A program made the translations under genes and the position numbers. Shown piece by piece: positions 28,571 through 37,332 of a DNA stretch of 41,725 bases. The notes under the pieces were generated by a model. The model saw only the letters and a program-made list of their open reading frames with translations, did no database searches and had not been told where the DNA came from. Origin of the DNA: Gammaproteobacteria bacterium (GTDB lineage: Bacteria; Pseudomonadota; Gammaproteobacteria; GCA-001735895); the NCBI GenBank assembly GCA_022340305.1, contig JAJDOF010000169.1:1-41725 (forward strand). The letters are read 5' to 3'. Each line of letters opens with the position of its first letter. Within the stretch, counting starts at the first letter, position 1.

Positions 28571-30130
28571 TCAAGGCAGCATCATGCCGCGGATCATGAA
28601 AAACAGCATCGCCGCGAGAATTGCGGAAACCGGCACTGTAACAATCCAGGCGGCAGCGATTTTTAACAGGGCCGAACGCTTCACCAGTTCATGGTGGTAA
28701 ACGCGTTTTAGTCCCCTGCGCTCTTTTTTCGTCAACTCGGCATCAGCTGTGCGATCTTTTAACTGCTGGAGCATCATTCGTTTATCCTCCAGGGCGGCGG
28801 TCTTGAAATCCTGTAGAAATTTCTCGACATCGGACTGGTCCCGACCCAGGTGATGTAAATGGATCTGCTCCACTACGCGCGAATAATTTCGCTTCAGGTA
28901 CTCCCGCAAAAAGCCAACTCCAAATACCGCCCCGACTGCAATGTGGGTGGAACTCACCGGCAAGCCCATCTGCGTGGCAATAATCACCGTTATCGCGGCC
29001 GACAGGGCAATGCAAAAGGCGCGCATCTGATCGAGTTCGGTGATCTCCGAGCCCACCGTCCTGATCAACTTGGGCCCATACAAAGCCAGGCCCAGCGAAA
29101 TACCCACGGCACCGACCATCATTACCCATAATGGAATTGATGCCTTGGTGGAAATGCCCCCGGTAGTTAATGCATCATTGATCGCGGCCAGCGGGCCGAC
29201 CGAATTGGCAACGTCGTTGGCACCATGAGCAAAGCTCAACAGCGCCGCGGCGAAGATTAGTGGGGTCGTAAACAAGGAGTTGACCGCCTGTTTGTCATTC
29301 GATAATTTTGCGGACTTCCGCTCTACCCAGGGTTTGGCGATGGCAAACACAAATATCGCCACGCCTGCACCGATCATCAGCGCCGTGGATACATCAAACT
29401 TCCAGATTTTCTTCAATCCCTTGAGTGCCAGGTAGCTGGAAAATGCCAGCGCCATTATTGCCACCATTATCGGCACCATGCGTCTGGCTGCCTGCAGCAT
29501 ATCGGGTTTGTAGGTAATCGTGCGTTTCATCAAATACAGAAAGACCGCCGCGATGAGGCCGCCTATCGCCGGCGAAATTATCCAGCTCGCCGCAATTTGC
29601 CCCATCTTGTCCCAGTTGGCCACCTCCCAGCCGCCGGCAGCAATACCGGCCCCCAGCACTCCACCGACAATAGAGTGCGTTGTCGATACCGGCGCACCGA
29701 TGGCCGTTGCGACATTCAACCACAAGGCCCCAGCCAGCAATGCCGCCATCATCAGCCAGACGAAAACCTCGGTACTTTGGATATTGGCTGGATCAATAAT
29801 ACCTTTCTTGATCGTACTCACTACGTCACCACCTGCTATCAATGCACCCGATGCCTCAAACACCGCGGCAATTACGATGGCACCGGCCAGCGTTAGCGCT
29901 CGCGAGCCAACGGCAGGGCCGACGTTATTGGCGACATCGTTGGCACCGATGTTGAGCGCCATGTAGCCGCCGATCATGCCGGCAACGATCAGCATCGGGC
30001 TGACTGTGCCGCGTGAACTGATATAAAGAATGATGCCGACTATAAATAATATTGAAACGCCCAGGCGCAGGATTTCCTGGCGATTTACCCAGGTAGCCGC
30101 CTCGATCCGCTGAATTTTCTCAAGTTCCAT
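28571..30130 (-). CDS. pit: PiT-family inorganic phosphate transporter
   Basis: PiT carriers move metal-phosphate complexes or phosphate across the inner membrane by ion symport. The 519-residue protein has the duplicated PiT signature: NIGANDVANNVGPAVGS in the N-terminal half and HGANDVANSVGPLAAI in the C-terminal half, with 10-12 membrane helices and a charged cytoplasmic loop (about residues 400-490, EDKRMMLQQLKDR). ATG at 30130 is preceded by GGGGGAG six bases upstream, so it is preferred over the open extension to 30160. It is the first gene of the minus-strand phosphate transport set. Confidence 0.95.
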   Translation of the reverse strand: MELEKIQRIEAATWVNRQEILRLGVSILFIVGIILYISSRGTVSPMLIVAGMIGGYMALNIGANDVANNVGPAVGSRALTLAGAIVIAAVFEASGALIAGGDVVSTIKKGIIDPANIQSTEVFVWLMMAALLAGALWLNVATAIGAPVSTTHSIVGGVLGAGIAAGGWEVANWDKMGQIAASWIISPAIGGLIAAVFLYLMKRTITYKPDMLQAARRMVPIMVAIMALAFSSYLALKGLKKIWKFDVSTALMIGAGVAIFVFAIAKPWVERKSAKLSNDKQAVNSLFTTPLIFAAALLSFAHGANDVANSVGPLAAINDALTTGGISTKASIPLWVMMVGAVGISLGLALYGPKLIRTVGSEITELDQMRAFCIALSAAITVIIATQMGLPVSSTHIAVGAVFGVGFLREYLKRNYSRVVEQIHLHHLGRDQSDVEKFLQDFKTAALEDKRMMLQQLKDRTADAELTKKERRGLKRVYHHELVKRSALLKIAAAWIVTVPVSAILAAMLFFMIRGMMLP

Positions 30131-30171
30131 CAGTACTCCCCCGACTGGATATTGACTCACATCCGATCCAA

Positions 30172-30200
30172 TTTATACCCGTCAAGTTACCGATTATTAA
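30172..30200 (-). promoter_or_regulatory. Candidate promoter for the pit operon
   Basis: On the minus strand TTAATA (30200-30195) is followed after 17 bp by TATAAA (30177-30172), matching sigma70 at four and five of six positions. Initiation would be near 30165, about 35 bp before the pit start codon. I saw no convincing PhoB box. Confidence 0.45.
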
Positions 30201-30544
30201 CCTGGATCAATTAAATGGAGTTTATTCACTTGATTGCACACAGGGATATCGTCAGGCGGAGTGATTGGGGCATCAGAGCAAGCGCCGAGCCTGGGATCTA
30301 CACGATAAGTCATCGAAGCTGGGACGAATCTAGAGGAGTCCAGAGCAAGGAATCCACATAGAAACGCCGATTCTCAACGAAAAGCAGGAAAAGTGTGCGT
30401 CCCTTCCGAGTCACATCCCTTCCGAGGCCCTTGCTAGGCAGCCAGAAATATTCAAGGGGCAGTTGGTCCTGGCGCGCAAGATTTTGCCTCGATTTCCACG
30501 CAGTACGGGTTTCATCCAGGTTTCGATTGGCGGATACAACCAGC

Positions 30545-30573
30545 TTAACGGCCTCGACCGGTCCGTTTATACT
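30545..30573 (+). promoter_or_regulatory. Candidate corA promoter
   Basis: TTAACG (30545-30550) and TATACT (30568-30573) with a 17-bp spacer form a good sigma70 match (four and five of six positions). Initiation near 30580 leaves a leader of about 25 nt before the corA ATG, too short for a riboswitch. Confidence 0.5.
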
Positions 30574-30605
30574 GTGGTGACATAATTTTCGCTGGTAATT
30601 ATTAA

Positions 30606-31685
30606 ATGGCCCATTTCCACAAGCGCTATCATACTCCCGGAACGGCTCCGGGCACTTTGCACCAGCAGGATAAAACAACCGGCGTACCGCTAAAAATATC
30701 CCTGACCGATTATACCGCGAGCGATTTTAGCGAACTGGTTCTGGCCGAGCCTGAAGAGTGCCGGGCGCACCTGGAGAGCGATAGCCTGACCTGGATACAC
30801 GTGCAGGGCGATGCCGCGCCCGACACGCTGCGCCAACTGGGTAAACTGTTTGGCCTGCATCACCTGGCACTGGAAGACGTGATAAATACCGGCCAACGTC
30901 CCAAGGTCGATGACTACAACGACCAGCTCTTCGTGGTGATGGCTCACCCGGTGATGGGTGCGGATTCCAGCGACCTGGAAATGGAGCAGCTTAGTGTTTT
31001 TGTCGGGCAGAATTTTGTGGTGAGCTTTCATCCGGGGGCAAGCGATCCCTTCGATCCGATTCGGACTCGATTGCGGGATCATTCGGGCCGGCTGCGTGAA
31101 CGAGGGGCCGATTATCTGTTCTATGCCTTGATAGACCTGGTTATTGATGAGGGCTTTCCGCTACTTGAACGGATTGGGGACGAGATGGATCTGCTCGAGG
31201 AGCGGCTATTCGACACCCCGACGCGTGCTTCCATGCAGGAACTGCATCGACTCAAGCGCACCATGCTGCTGCTACGGCGCAAGCTGTGGCCGCAGCGCGA
31301 AGTGCTGAACAACCTGGTGCGCGATGAAAGCGGGATTATCGTTGCGGAAAACAGCGTTTACTTTCGCGATTGCTATGACCATACGATCCAGATTATCGAC
31401 CTGATCGAAACCAGCCGCGAAACGGTTACCAGCTTGATGGATATCTACCATTCGAGTGTCAGCAATCGGCTTAACGAAATCATGCGGGTTTTGACTATTA
31501 TCGCGACGATCTTTATTCCGCTAACCTTCATCGTCGGCGTCTATGGGATGAACTTCGACAACAGCGATAGTCCCTGGGCCATGCCCGAATTGCGTTGGTA
31601 CTACGGTTATCCACTGGTGTGGATATTGATGATCGGAGTGCTGGTTGGTATGGCGAGCTATTTCAGACGCAAGAAATGGTTGTGA
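30606..31685 (+). CDS. corA: CorA-family magnesium/cobalt transporter
   Basis: CorA is a pentameric Mg2+ (and Co2+/Ni2+) channel of the inner membrane. The 359-residue protein has a large cytoplasmic domain with long helices and two C-terminal membrane helices; the pore signature GMN is at residues 314-316 (VYGMNFDN) and a basic tail (RRKKWL) ends it. The length and layout match the family. It reads away from pit, and its stop codon directly abuts the stop of the convergent DedA gene with no base between them. Confidence 0.95.
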   Translation: MAHFHKRYHTPGTAPGTLHQQDKTTGVPLKISLTDYTASDFSELVLAEPEECRAHLESDSLTWIHVQGDAAPDTLRQLGKLFGLHHLALEDVINTGQRPKVDDYNDQLFVVMAHPVMGADSSDLEMEQLSVFVGQNFVVSFHPGASDPFDPIRTRLRDHSGRLRERGADYLFYALIDLVIDEGFPLLERIGDEMDLLEERLFDTPTRASMQELHRLKRTMLLLRRKLWPQREVLNNLVRDESGIIVAENSVYFRDCYDHTIQIIDLIETSRETVTSLMDIYHSSVSNRLNEIMRVLTIIATIFIPLTFIVGVYGMNFDNSDSPWAMPELRWYYGYPLVWILMIGVLVGMASYFRRKKWL

Positions 31686-32249
31686 TTACAGGCGCCGCAG
31701 GCGATGGCTCCTGAACAGGAAAGCACCCCATATCAGCAAACCGACGGTGCAAACCAGTGCAAGCACTATGTGCTCGTAATGCTGTATGTCGCCGAGCACA
31801 AGCTCCACGGCGTGGCCGAAGTAGAATCCCGCCAGGCCGATGACCAGCGCCCAGAGTCCTGCGCCTGAAATGTTGAGCAGGGTGAACTTCAGGTAAGAGA
31901 TGTTGCTCATGCCGATTACAAAGGGTGTGACCGTGCGCAGGCCGTAGAGAAAGCGGAAGCCGAGTATCAGCAATACCGGGTATTTATCCATGATTCGATA
32001 CACTCGCTGCGAGCGCGCCTGCCAGTCGGGGTGGCTGGCGAGGAATTTCGGGCCGTAACGGCGACCAAGAAAGAAGTACAGCTGGTCGCCAGACAGCGTC
32101 CCGGCAAAGCCGCAGACGATCACCCAGCCCAGCGACAGGTAGGCCAGGTGAGCCGCCACGCCGCCCAGCACCATGACGGTTTCGCCCTCGAAAAAAGTCC
32201 CAACCAGCAGGACCGGGTAACCATATTCCGTTAGCAGGGACTCGAGCAT
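31686..32249 (-). CDS. DedA-family membrane protein
   Basis: DedA proteins are inner-membrane proteins of the VTT/SNARE-associated fold, implicated in undecaprenyl-phosphate or phospholipid translocation and membrane homeostasis. The 187 residues show the family features: FFEGETVMVLGG near residue 20, SGDQLYFFLGRRYG, and RFLYGLRTVTPFVIGMSNI with the conserved arginines. The gene is divergent from cardiolipin synthase and convergent with corA. Confidence 0.92.
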   Translation of the reverse strand: MLESLLTEYGYPVLLVGTFFEGETVMVLGGVAAHLAYLSLGWVIVCGFAGTLSGDQLYFFLGRRYGPKFLASHPDWQARSQRVYRIMDKYPVLLILGFRFLYGLRTVTPFVIGMSNISYLKFTLLNISGAGLWALVIGLAGFYFGHAVELVLGDIQHYEHIVLALVCTVGLLIWGAFLFRSHRLRRL

Positions 32250-32408
32250 GGCGCTATGCTACCTGCACGCCGCGAAATAGCCAGTCTGGCGGCATCGTCG
32301 GCCGTCAGAAGTTGTGGCATGATCCATGCGGACCAGAACGTTATGCCGGTCGATGTGATTTGCTGACGCGGCTTGATGACGATCCGTTCAATAAAGGAGT
32401 ACCGCCAG

Positions 32409-33851
32409 GTGGACAATGCATGGTTACTGTTGATTGCCCATTTCGCGCTGGCCATCGTAAGCGCGGGGCACGCGCTGCTTTATAAACGTGATCCGCGCTC
32501 GGCGCTGGGATGGATAGCGGTATCGCTCGCTTACCCGATACTCGGCCCGCTGCTGTACTATCTGTTTGGTATCAATCGCTTGCGCACCCGCGCCCATCAA
32601 CTCAAAGGCTCACCGCGCAAGCGTCTTAAACTTCGCTACGAACGACCGGAAGCAAAGGATGGCGTCGACCTGGAAGACATTCCGCCAGAGCTGGACGCGG
32701 ATCCCGTGCTTTCCGCGCTGGCGCGCTCGTCGGCCGCGGTGACGCATCGGTCGCTTTCCTGTGGCAACTTGATACAGCCATTCTTCGAGGGCGAGACTGC
32801 CTACGCGGCCATGTTGCAGTCAATCGACCGGGCGCGGCACTCGGTGTGCCTGGCGACCTATATTTTTGACACCGATAACACCGGTCGGGCCTTTGTCGAG
32901 TCACTGGCGGCAGCGCAGGCACGCGGTGTCGAAGTGCGTGTGCTGCTCGATGGCATCGGCGAATTTTATTCCTTTCCCCGCGCCGGTACCCTGTTAAAAC
33001 GACGGGGTGTCAAGGTCGCGCGCTTCGTTCCGCCACGCGTTTTTCCGCCCGCGATTCACATCAATCTGCGCAATCATCGCAAGCTACTGGTGGTCGACGG
33101 TGGCATCGGGTTCACCGGCGGTATGAATATTGGCGATCGACACTTGAGCCATTCGTCGAGCGCCAGCATGACCACTGCGGATATCCATTTCCAGGTCGAG
33201 GGACCGATCCTCGAGCAGATGCAGGCGGTGTTCAACGAGGACTGGTTTTTTGTCGCCGGCGGGGCAGGCCTGCCATCACCTGCGAGTCCCGGTGCAACAG
33301 GTACCGCGATCTGTCGAGCCATCACCGACGGGCCGAATGAGGATCTTGGTAAACTCGCAATGATCATGACCGGCGCGGTCGCCCTTGCGCGCGAACGCGT
33401 GGCTATCATGACGCCCTATTTTCTGCCACCACCCGAACTCATCAACGCATTGCAGGCGGCCGCGTTGCGCGGGGTCGACGTCAGCATCGTATTGCCCGGC
33501 AAGTCCAACCAGCCACTGGCGCATTGGGCTGCGCGCAACATGTTATGGGAGTTACTGCAATACGGTGTGCGGATCTACTACCAGCCCGCACCTTTTGCGC
33601 ACAGCAAGTTACTGCTGATCGATGATAGTTATGCTCATATCGGTTCTGCCAATATCGACCCCAGGAGCCTGCGCCTGAACTTCGAACTGGTACTGGAAGT
33701 GTTCCAGCAGGAATTTGTCGCCGAGCTGGGCGACCATTATCAACGGATTAAATCGATTTCGCGCGAAGAATCACTCGAAGGGGTTGATGGTCGGCCACTG
33801 CCGGTGCGTATTCGCGATGCCACAGCCTGGTTATTTTCGCCCTATCTTTAG
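32409..33851 (+). CDS. cls: Cardiolipin synthase (phospholipase D superfamily)
   Basis: Cls condenses phosphatidylglycerol molecules into cardiolipin at the inner membrane. The 480-residue protein has two N-terminal membrane helices (the second includes WIAVSLAYPILGPLLYYLFG) and two HKD catalytic motifs: HRK at 223-225 in NHRKLLVVDGGIGFTGGMNIGDR and HSK at 398-400 in FAHSKLLLIDD. This is the ClsA layout. GTG at 32409 has AAAGGAG nine bases upstream and is preferred; an in-frame ATG at 32373 would add 12 residues without a clear ribosome site. The gene is divergent from the DedA gene, another membrane-lipid-related function. Confidence 0.93.
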   Translation: MDNAWLLLIAHFALAIVSAGHALLYKRDPRSALGWIAVSLAYPILGPLLYYLFGINRLRTRAHQLKGSPRKRLKLRYERPEAKDGVDLEDIPPELDADPVLSALARSSAAVTHRSLSCGNLIQPFFEGETAYAAMLQSIDRARHSVCLATYIFDTDNTGRAFVESLAAAQARGVEVRVLLDGIGEFYSFPRAGTLLKRRGVKVARFVPPRVFPPAIHINLRNHRKLLVVDGGIGFTGGMNIGDRHLSHSSSASMTTADIHFQVEGPILEQMQAVFNEDWFFVAGGAGLPSPASPGATGTAICRAITDGPNEDLGKLAMIMTGAVALARERVAIMTPYFLPPPELINALQAAALRGVDVSIVLPGKSNQPLAHWAARNMLWELLQYGVRIYYQPAPFAHSKLLLIDDSYAHIGSANIDPRSLRLNFELVLEVFQQEFVAELGDHYQRIKSISREESLEGVDGRPLPVRIRDATAWLFSPYL

Positions 33852-33898
33852 AACCCGGGTTGGCAGCAACGGGAACCGGGTGAGGCTTCGGCCCAGCT

Positions 33899-34183
33899 TC
33901 AGGAGCGGTCCAGGTGTTGCCGAATGGCAAGACGGATTTCCTGCCAGGCGAGTTCCATGTGTTCGTCCAGGATACGGCGCACGGCCTGTTCCAGCGCGGG
34001 GTTGTCAGCCAGCGGGTCGTGGACGAGTGCAGCCGCCTCGGCAGGATCGAAGGTGATTTCCTGCGAGTCGGTGTGACTTGCACTCAGCGGTGGATCGTCG
34101 GCCAGGCCCAGGTCGGAAAGCGTTATCTCGATACCGCTTTCGATCAAATCGTCGAGTACCGGAATATCGTCTTGGTCACTCAT
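33899..34183 (-). CDS. Acidic conserved hypothetical protein downstream of holC
   Basis: This 94-residue protein is strongly acidic (starts MSDQDDIPVLDDLIESG) and ends in a helical segment, NPALEQAVRRILDEHMELAWQEIRLAI. It has no membrane segment. I recall similar small proteins between holC and valS in Pseudomonas-type genomes, but their role is unknown to me. It lies 11 bp downstream of the holC stop, so it is very likely part of the pepA-holC transcript. Here the next gene is cls on the other strand rather than valS. Confidence 0.8.
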   Translation of the reverse strand: MSDQDDIPVLDDLIESGIEITLSDLGLADDPPLSASHTDSQEITFDPAEAAALVHDPLADNPALEQAVRRILDEHMELAWQEIRLAIRQHLDRS

Positions 34184-34194
34184 ATTCTAATCGC

Positions 34195-34608
34195 TTAAAG
34201 ATTGACGTGTTTCAGAGGATAACCACGCTCCTTGTAGTAACTGTAATGTGCGCGCGCCTGCGCCTTGTTGTCTTCGGTAACCAGCTCGATAACACGTTCG
34301 AACTGGGCGAAATAATTCGGCACCGAGGTCGACAGATTGATCAACAACTGTCTTTCGCCAGCAGGGTCGGGATTGTCATGAATCAGGATCGGTGTGACAA
34401 AATCATCACTTTCCTCGATGTCGTGCGGCACGAAACTGTCGTCGACAAAAGTCCACAGGCGTTTGTCGAGATGTCGACTCTGCTCGGCGCTTTGCGTTAG
34501 CAGAAGTGTCCTTTGCTTACTGTCCCAGGCTTTCTGACAGAGCTTGCATACCACCTGGTCGTAACCATGGCCGGCGGGATTCAACTGGTAAAACTCGATC
34601 TGTGTCAT
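34195..34608 (-). CDS. holC: DNA polymerase III subunit chi
   Basis: HolC (chi) links the clamp loader to single-strand-binding protein. The 137 residues match the family: IEFYQL at the start, CKLCQKAWDSKQRTLLLTQS, the LWTFVDDSFVPHDI segment, and the VTPILIHDNPDPAGERQLLINLS strand pair. The start overlaps the pepA stop by 4 bp. Confidence 0.94.
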   Translation of the reverse strand: MTQIEFYQLNPAGHGYDQVVCKLCQKAWDSKQRTLLLTQSAEQSRHLDKRLWTFVDDSFVPHDIEESDDFVTPILIHDNPDPAGERQLLINLSTSVPNYFAQFERVIELVTEDNKAQARAHYSYYKERGYPLKHVNL

Positions 34609-36095
34609 GACTTGATCTGGTTGAGAATATATTGTGTCAGTAGCGGCACAGGACGGCCGGTCGCACCCTTGTTATCGCCAGATTTCCAGGCGGTACCGGC
34701 GATGTCGAGGTGCGCCCATTTGTAGTCTCGGGTGAAGCGCGCCAGGAAGCAGGCGGCGGTGATGCTGCCGCCATCGCGCCCACCGATATTCGCCATATCG
34801 GCGAAATTGCTCTTCAGCTGGTCCTGGTACTCTTCCCACAATGGCAATTCCCAGATCTTGTCTTCGATCTGGTGCCCGGACTTGATCAAGTCGTTGATCA
34901 GTGCGGCATTGTTGCCCATTACTCCCGATGGGATTTTGCCGAGCGCGATGATAACGGCGCCGGTAAGGGTAGCGATGTCGATCACGCAGCGGGGCTTGAA
35001 TTTTGCGGCATAGGTCAGCGCATCGCAGAGGATCAGGCGGCCCTCGGCATCGGTATTCAGAATTTCGATGGTTTGCCCCGACATACTGGTGACGATATCA
35101 CCCGGTTTGGTAGCAATGCCGTCGGGCATGTTTTCCGTGGTCGGGATAATACCGACGACGTTGATCGCCAACTGCATTTGCGCCACCGCTTTAAGTGTGC
35201 CGAATACAGATGCCGCACCACACATGTCGTACTTCATTTCATCCATCGCCTGACCAGGCTTTAACGATATGCCACCGGTATCGAAAGTGACGCCCTTGCC
35301 CACCAGCACCACTGGTTGTTCGGCGGCCGCTGCGCCGCGATACTCTATCGTGATCAACTTTGCCGGTTGGCGACTGCCGGCGCTCACCGACAGTAACGAT
35401 CCCATCTTCAGGCGTTTCATATCGGCTTCTTCGAGTACGCTCACGCGCAGACGCTTGTCACCCCTGGCAAGATCGCGGGCCTGCCTGGCGAGATAGGTGG
35501 GAGTACAGATATTCGCCGGCAGGTTACCGAGATCGCGGGTCAGAGTCATGCCGGCGCTGATCGCGCTGGCTTCGGCGATAGCCTGGGTCGCAAGGGCCGC
35601 GTCTTTTTTTGCCACATTGACAGCAAGCTTGCGCAAGCCTTTGCCTGCGGCGGGTTTATCACTCTTCAGGCTGTCGAAACGATATTCGCTATTGTTCAGC
35701 AATAAGCTTGCCTGGCGAACCTTCCAGGCCAGGTCGCGGCCTTTCAACGGGATCTCGCCCGGATAGATTTCTGCGTCACGCGCGCCGGTCGACGCCAAGG
35801 TGGAGGCAATAGCGTCGATTACACGTTCGAAACTGCGCTCGTTCATCTCACTTTCCTTACCGCAACCGACCAGCAACAGGCGTTGCACGCCGGTGATGCC
35901 GGTGGATGGCAACAACAGGATTTGCCCCGTCTTGCCCTCCATATCGCCGTTCTTCAAAATAGCACTCAGTATTCCCTTGTTGGCTTTGTCCACGAGCTGT
36001 CCGCTGGCGGATAATTTACGAGGCTGGCTGACGGTGATGATCTGGCAGGCACTGCGAGCTTTTTCGGCGGTATTGTGTTTAAGTACGAATTCCAT
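34605..36095 (-). CDS. pepA: Leucyl aminopeptidase PepA
   Basis: PepA is a hexameric dizinc M17 aminopeptidase; in E. coli it also binds DNA at Xer recombination sites. The 496 residues show the metal and catalytic motifs VGKGVTFDTGGISLKP, MKYDMCGAA and NTDAEGRLIL, with length close to E. coli PepA (503). ATG at 36095 follows AGGA at a good distance and is preferred over the open extension to 36149. It heads the pepA-holC set and diverges from lptF, as in many gammaproteobacteria. Confidence 0.97.
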   Translation of the reverse strand: MEFVLKHNTAEKARSACQIITVSQPRKLSASGQLVDKANKGILSAILKNGDMEGKTGQILLLPSTGITGVQRLLLVGCGKESEMNERSFERVIDAIASTLASTGARDAEIYPGEIPLKGRDLAWKVRQASLLLNNSEYRFDSLKSDKPAAGKGLRKLAVNVAKKDAALATQAIAEASAISAGMTLTRDLGNLPANICTPTYLARQARDLARGDKRLRVSVLEEADMKRLKMGSLLSVSAGSRQPAKLITIEYRGAAAAEQPVVLVGKGVTFDTGGISLKPGQAMDEMKYDMCGAASVFGTLKAVAQMQLAINVVGIIPTTENMPDGIATKPGDIVTSMSGQTIEILNTDAEGRLILCDALTYAAKFKPRCVIDIATLTGAVIIALGKIPSGVMGNNAALINDLIKSGHQIEDKIWELPLWEEYQDQLKSNFADMANIGGRDGGSITAACFLARFTRDYKWAHLDIAGTAWKSGDNKGATGRPVPLLTQYILNQIKS

Positions 36096-36240
36096 GATTT
36101 TCCTGTGGTCGATGGCGTTGATAACGCGATAAGATACGTGAAGCGCCAAAAAAAACCAGTCGTAAATGTCTAATATTCAGCCTGCTTTAAGCCTTTGCAT
36201 GCCAGGCTTCGATGTTTAGCTCGAAGCCAGCAATGCTCAA

Positions 36241-37332
36241 ATGACCAGTATCCTCACTACTTACCTCGCGCGAGAAATCCTGAAGACCAGCTGTGCCACA
36301 CTGCTGGTATTGTTCGTGATACTGGTGAGCAATGCCCTGGGCAGGGTGCTGGCCGAAATCGCGGATGGTAATATTCCGCAACAGGCACTGTGGCCGGTGT
36401 TGTTCAGTGAGTCGCTATATCTGCTGGCGTTATTGCTACCGATTGCTCTTTTTCTCGGTATTATTTTCACCTTCGGGCGTATGTACAAAGACCATGAGAT
36501 CGTGGTGATGCACGCCTGCGGTATCGGCTATCGGGATTTTTACCGACCGGTTTTGCTGGTACTGATCCCGTTCATGATCGTCTGTATATATACCAGCCTG
36601 TGGCTCAATCCCCAGGTGTTAAACGCCTCGAGAATGACGATCGATCGGGAGTCGAATCTACATGAGTTCCTGCAAATCAAGCCGGGACAGTTCAACCAGA
36701 GTAACAATGGCGATCTGGTCTTCTTCATGGAATCGCTGAGCGAAGACAAACTTGAATTACGTGACATTATCATCAGCCAGGCCGGTCACAGTGAAATGAT
36801 TATCGAAACGGCCAAAACCGGTCGCCAAACGATCGACGAAGAAAGCGGCAATTTATTCCTGGTAATCGGACCGGGTGAGCGATACGAGGGGCAGGCAGGT
36901 GACAACCGAATCCGGCAGATCAGTTTTGCCGAACACGGCATATTGATCGAGAAGCAGAAAAAGGCCGTGAGGCTCAGACGAAACAGTGACCAGATGACGC
37001 CAACCGACCTGTGGAAATCCGATGAACTCAATCGTCGTATCGAATTCCACTGGCGTGTCGCCGTTCCGGTAGTGATGCTGGTGCTCGCCCTGCTTGCCGT
37101 TCCGCTCTCTTACATCGCTCCCCGGCATGGCCGCTATGGCAAGGTTGGGGTGGCGATACTGGTGTTTATTACCTACCTCAACCTGATAGCGTTTACGCGC
37201 GCGCAACTCGAAGACGGAGTGATCCCGGTGGCGCTTAATTTCTGGTGGGTGCACCTGCTATTCCTGATGCTGACACTGGCGCTCATCTACCGACGTAACC
37301 GGGGTCAGTTACTTCGCCGGGGATCTGCATGA
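36241..37332 (+). CDS. lptF: LPS export permease LptF
   Basis: LptF pairs with LptG in the LptB2FG ABC transporter that extracts lipopolysaccharide from the inner membrane. The 363 residues have three N-terminal and three C-terminal membrane helices flanking a periplasmic beta-jellyroll (about residues 125-265). The YLAREILKT start, the MYKDHEIVVMHACGIG loop after helix 2 and the FHWRVAVPVVMLVLALLAVPLSY helix are typical. A 145-bp gap separates it from divergent pepA; it overlaps lptG by 4 bp. Confidence 0.95.
   Translation: MTSILTTYLAREILKTSCATLLVLFVILVSNALGRVLAEIADGNIPQQALWPVLFSESLYLLALLLPIALFLGIIFTFGRMYKDHEIVVMHACGIGYRDFYRPVLLVLIPFMIVCIYTSLWLNPQVLNASRMTIDRESNLHEFLQIKPGQFNQSNNGDLVFFMESLSEDKLELRDIIISQAGHSEMIIETAKTGRQTIDEESGNLFLVIGPGERYEGQAGDNRIRQISFAEHGILIEKQKKAVRLRRNSDQMTPTDLWKSDELNRRIEFHWRVAVPVVMLVLALLAVPLSYIAPRHGRYGKVGVAILVFITYLNLIAFTRAQLEDGVIPVALNFWWVHLLFLMLTLALIYRRNRGQLLRRGSA

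Larger units (their letters stand above)
30131..30605. other. Intergenic region between pit and corA, with an unassigned minus-strand reading frame
   Basis: This 475-bp region separates two divergent genes and contains their predicted promoters. A minus-strand frame (stop at 30310, open back into corA to 30678) reads in a protein-like way, with LPLEYFWLPSKGLGR, KGRTLFLLFVE and RFYVDSLLW, but has no good start codon outside corA and no ribosome site that I can see. It may be a gene remnant or an unrecognised small gene with a non-standard start. I do not recognise a family. Confidence 0.3.

Noticed and set aside
33852-33885. Inverted repeat ACCCGG...CCGGGT after cls as a terminator
   Set aside because: The arms are only six bases with a long loop and no T-tract on either strand.
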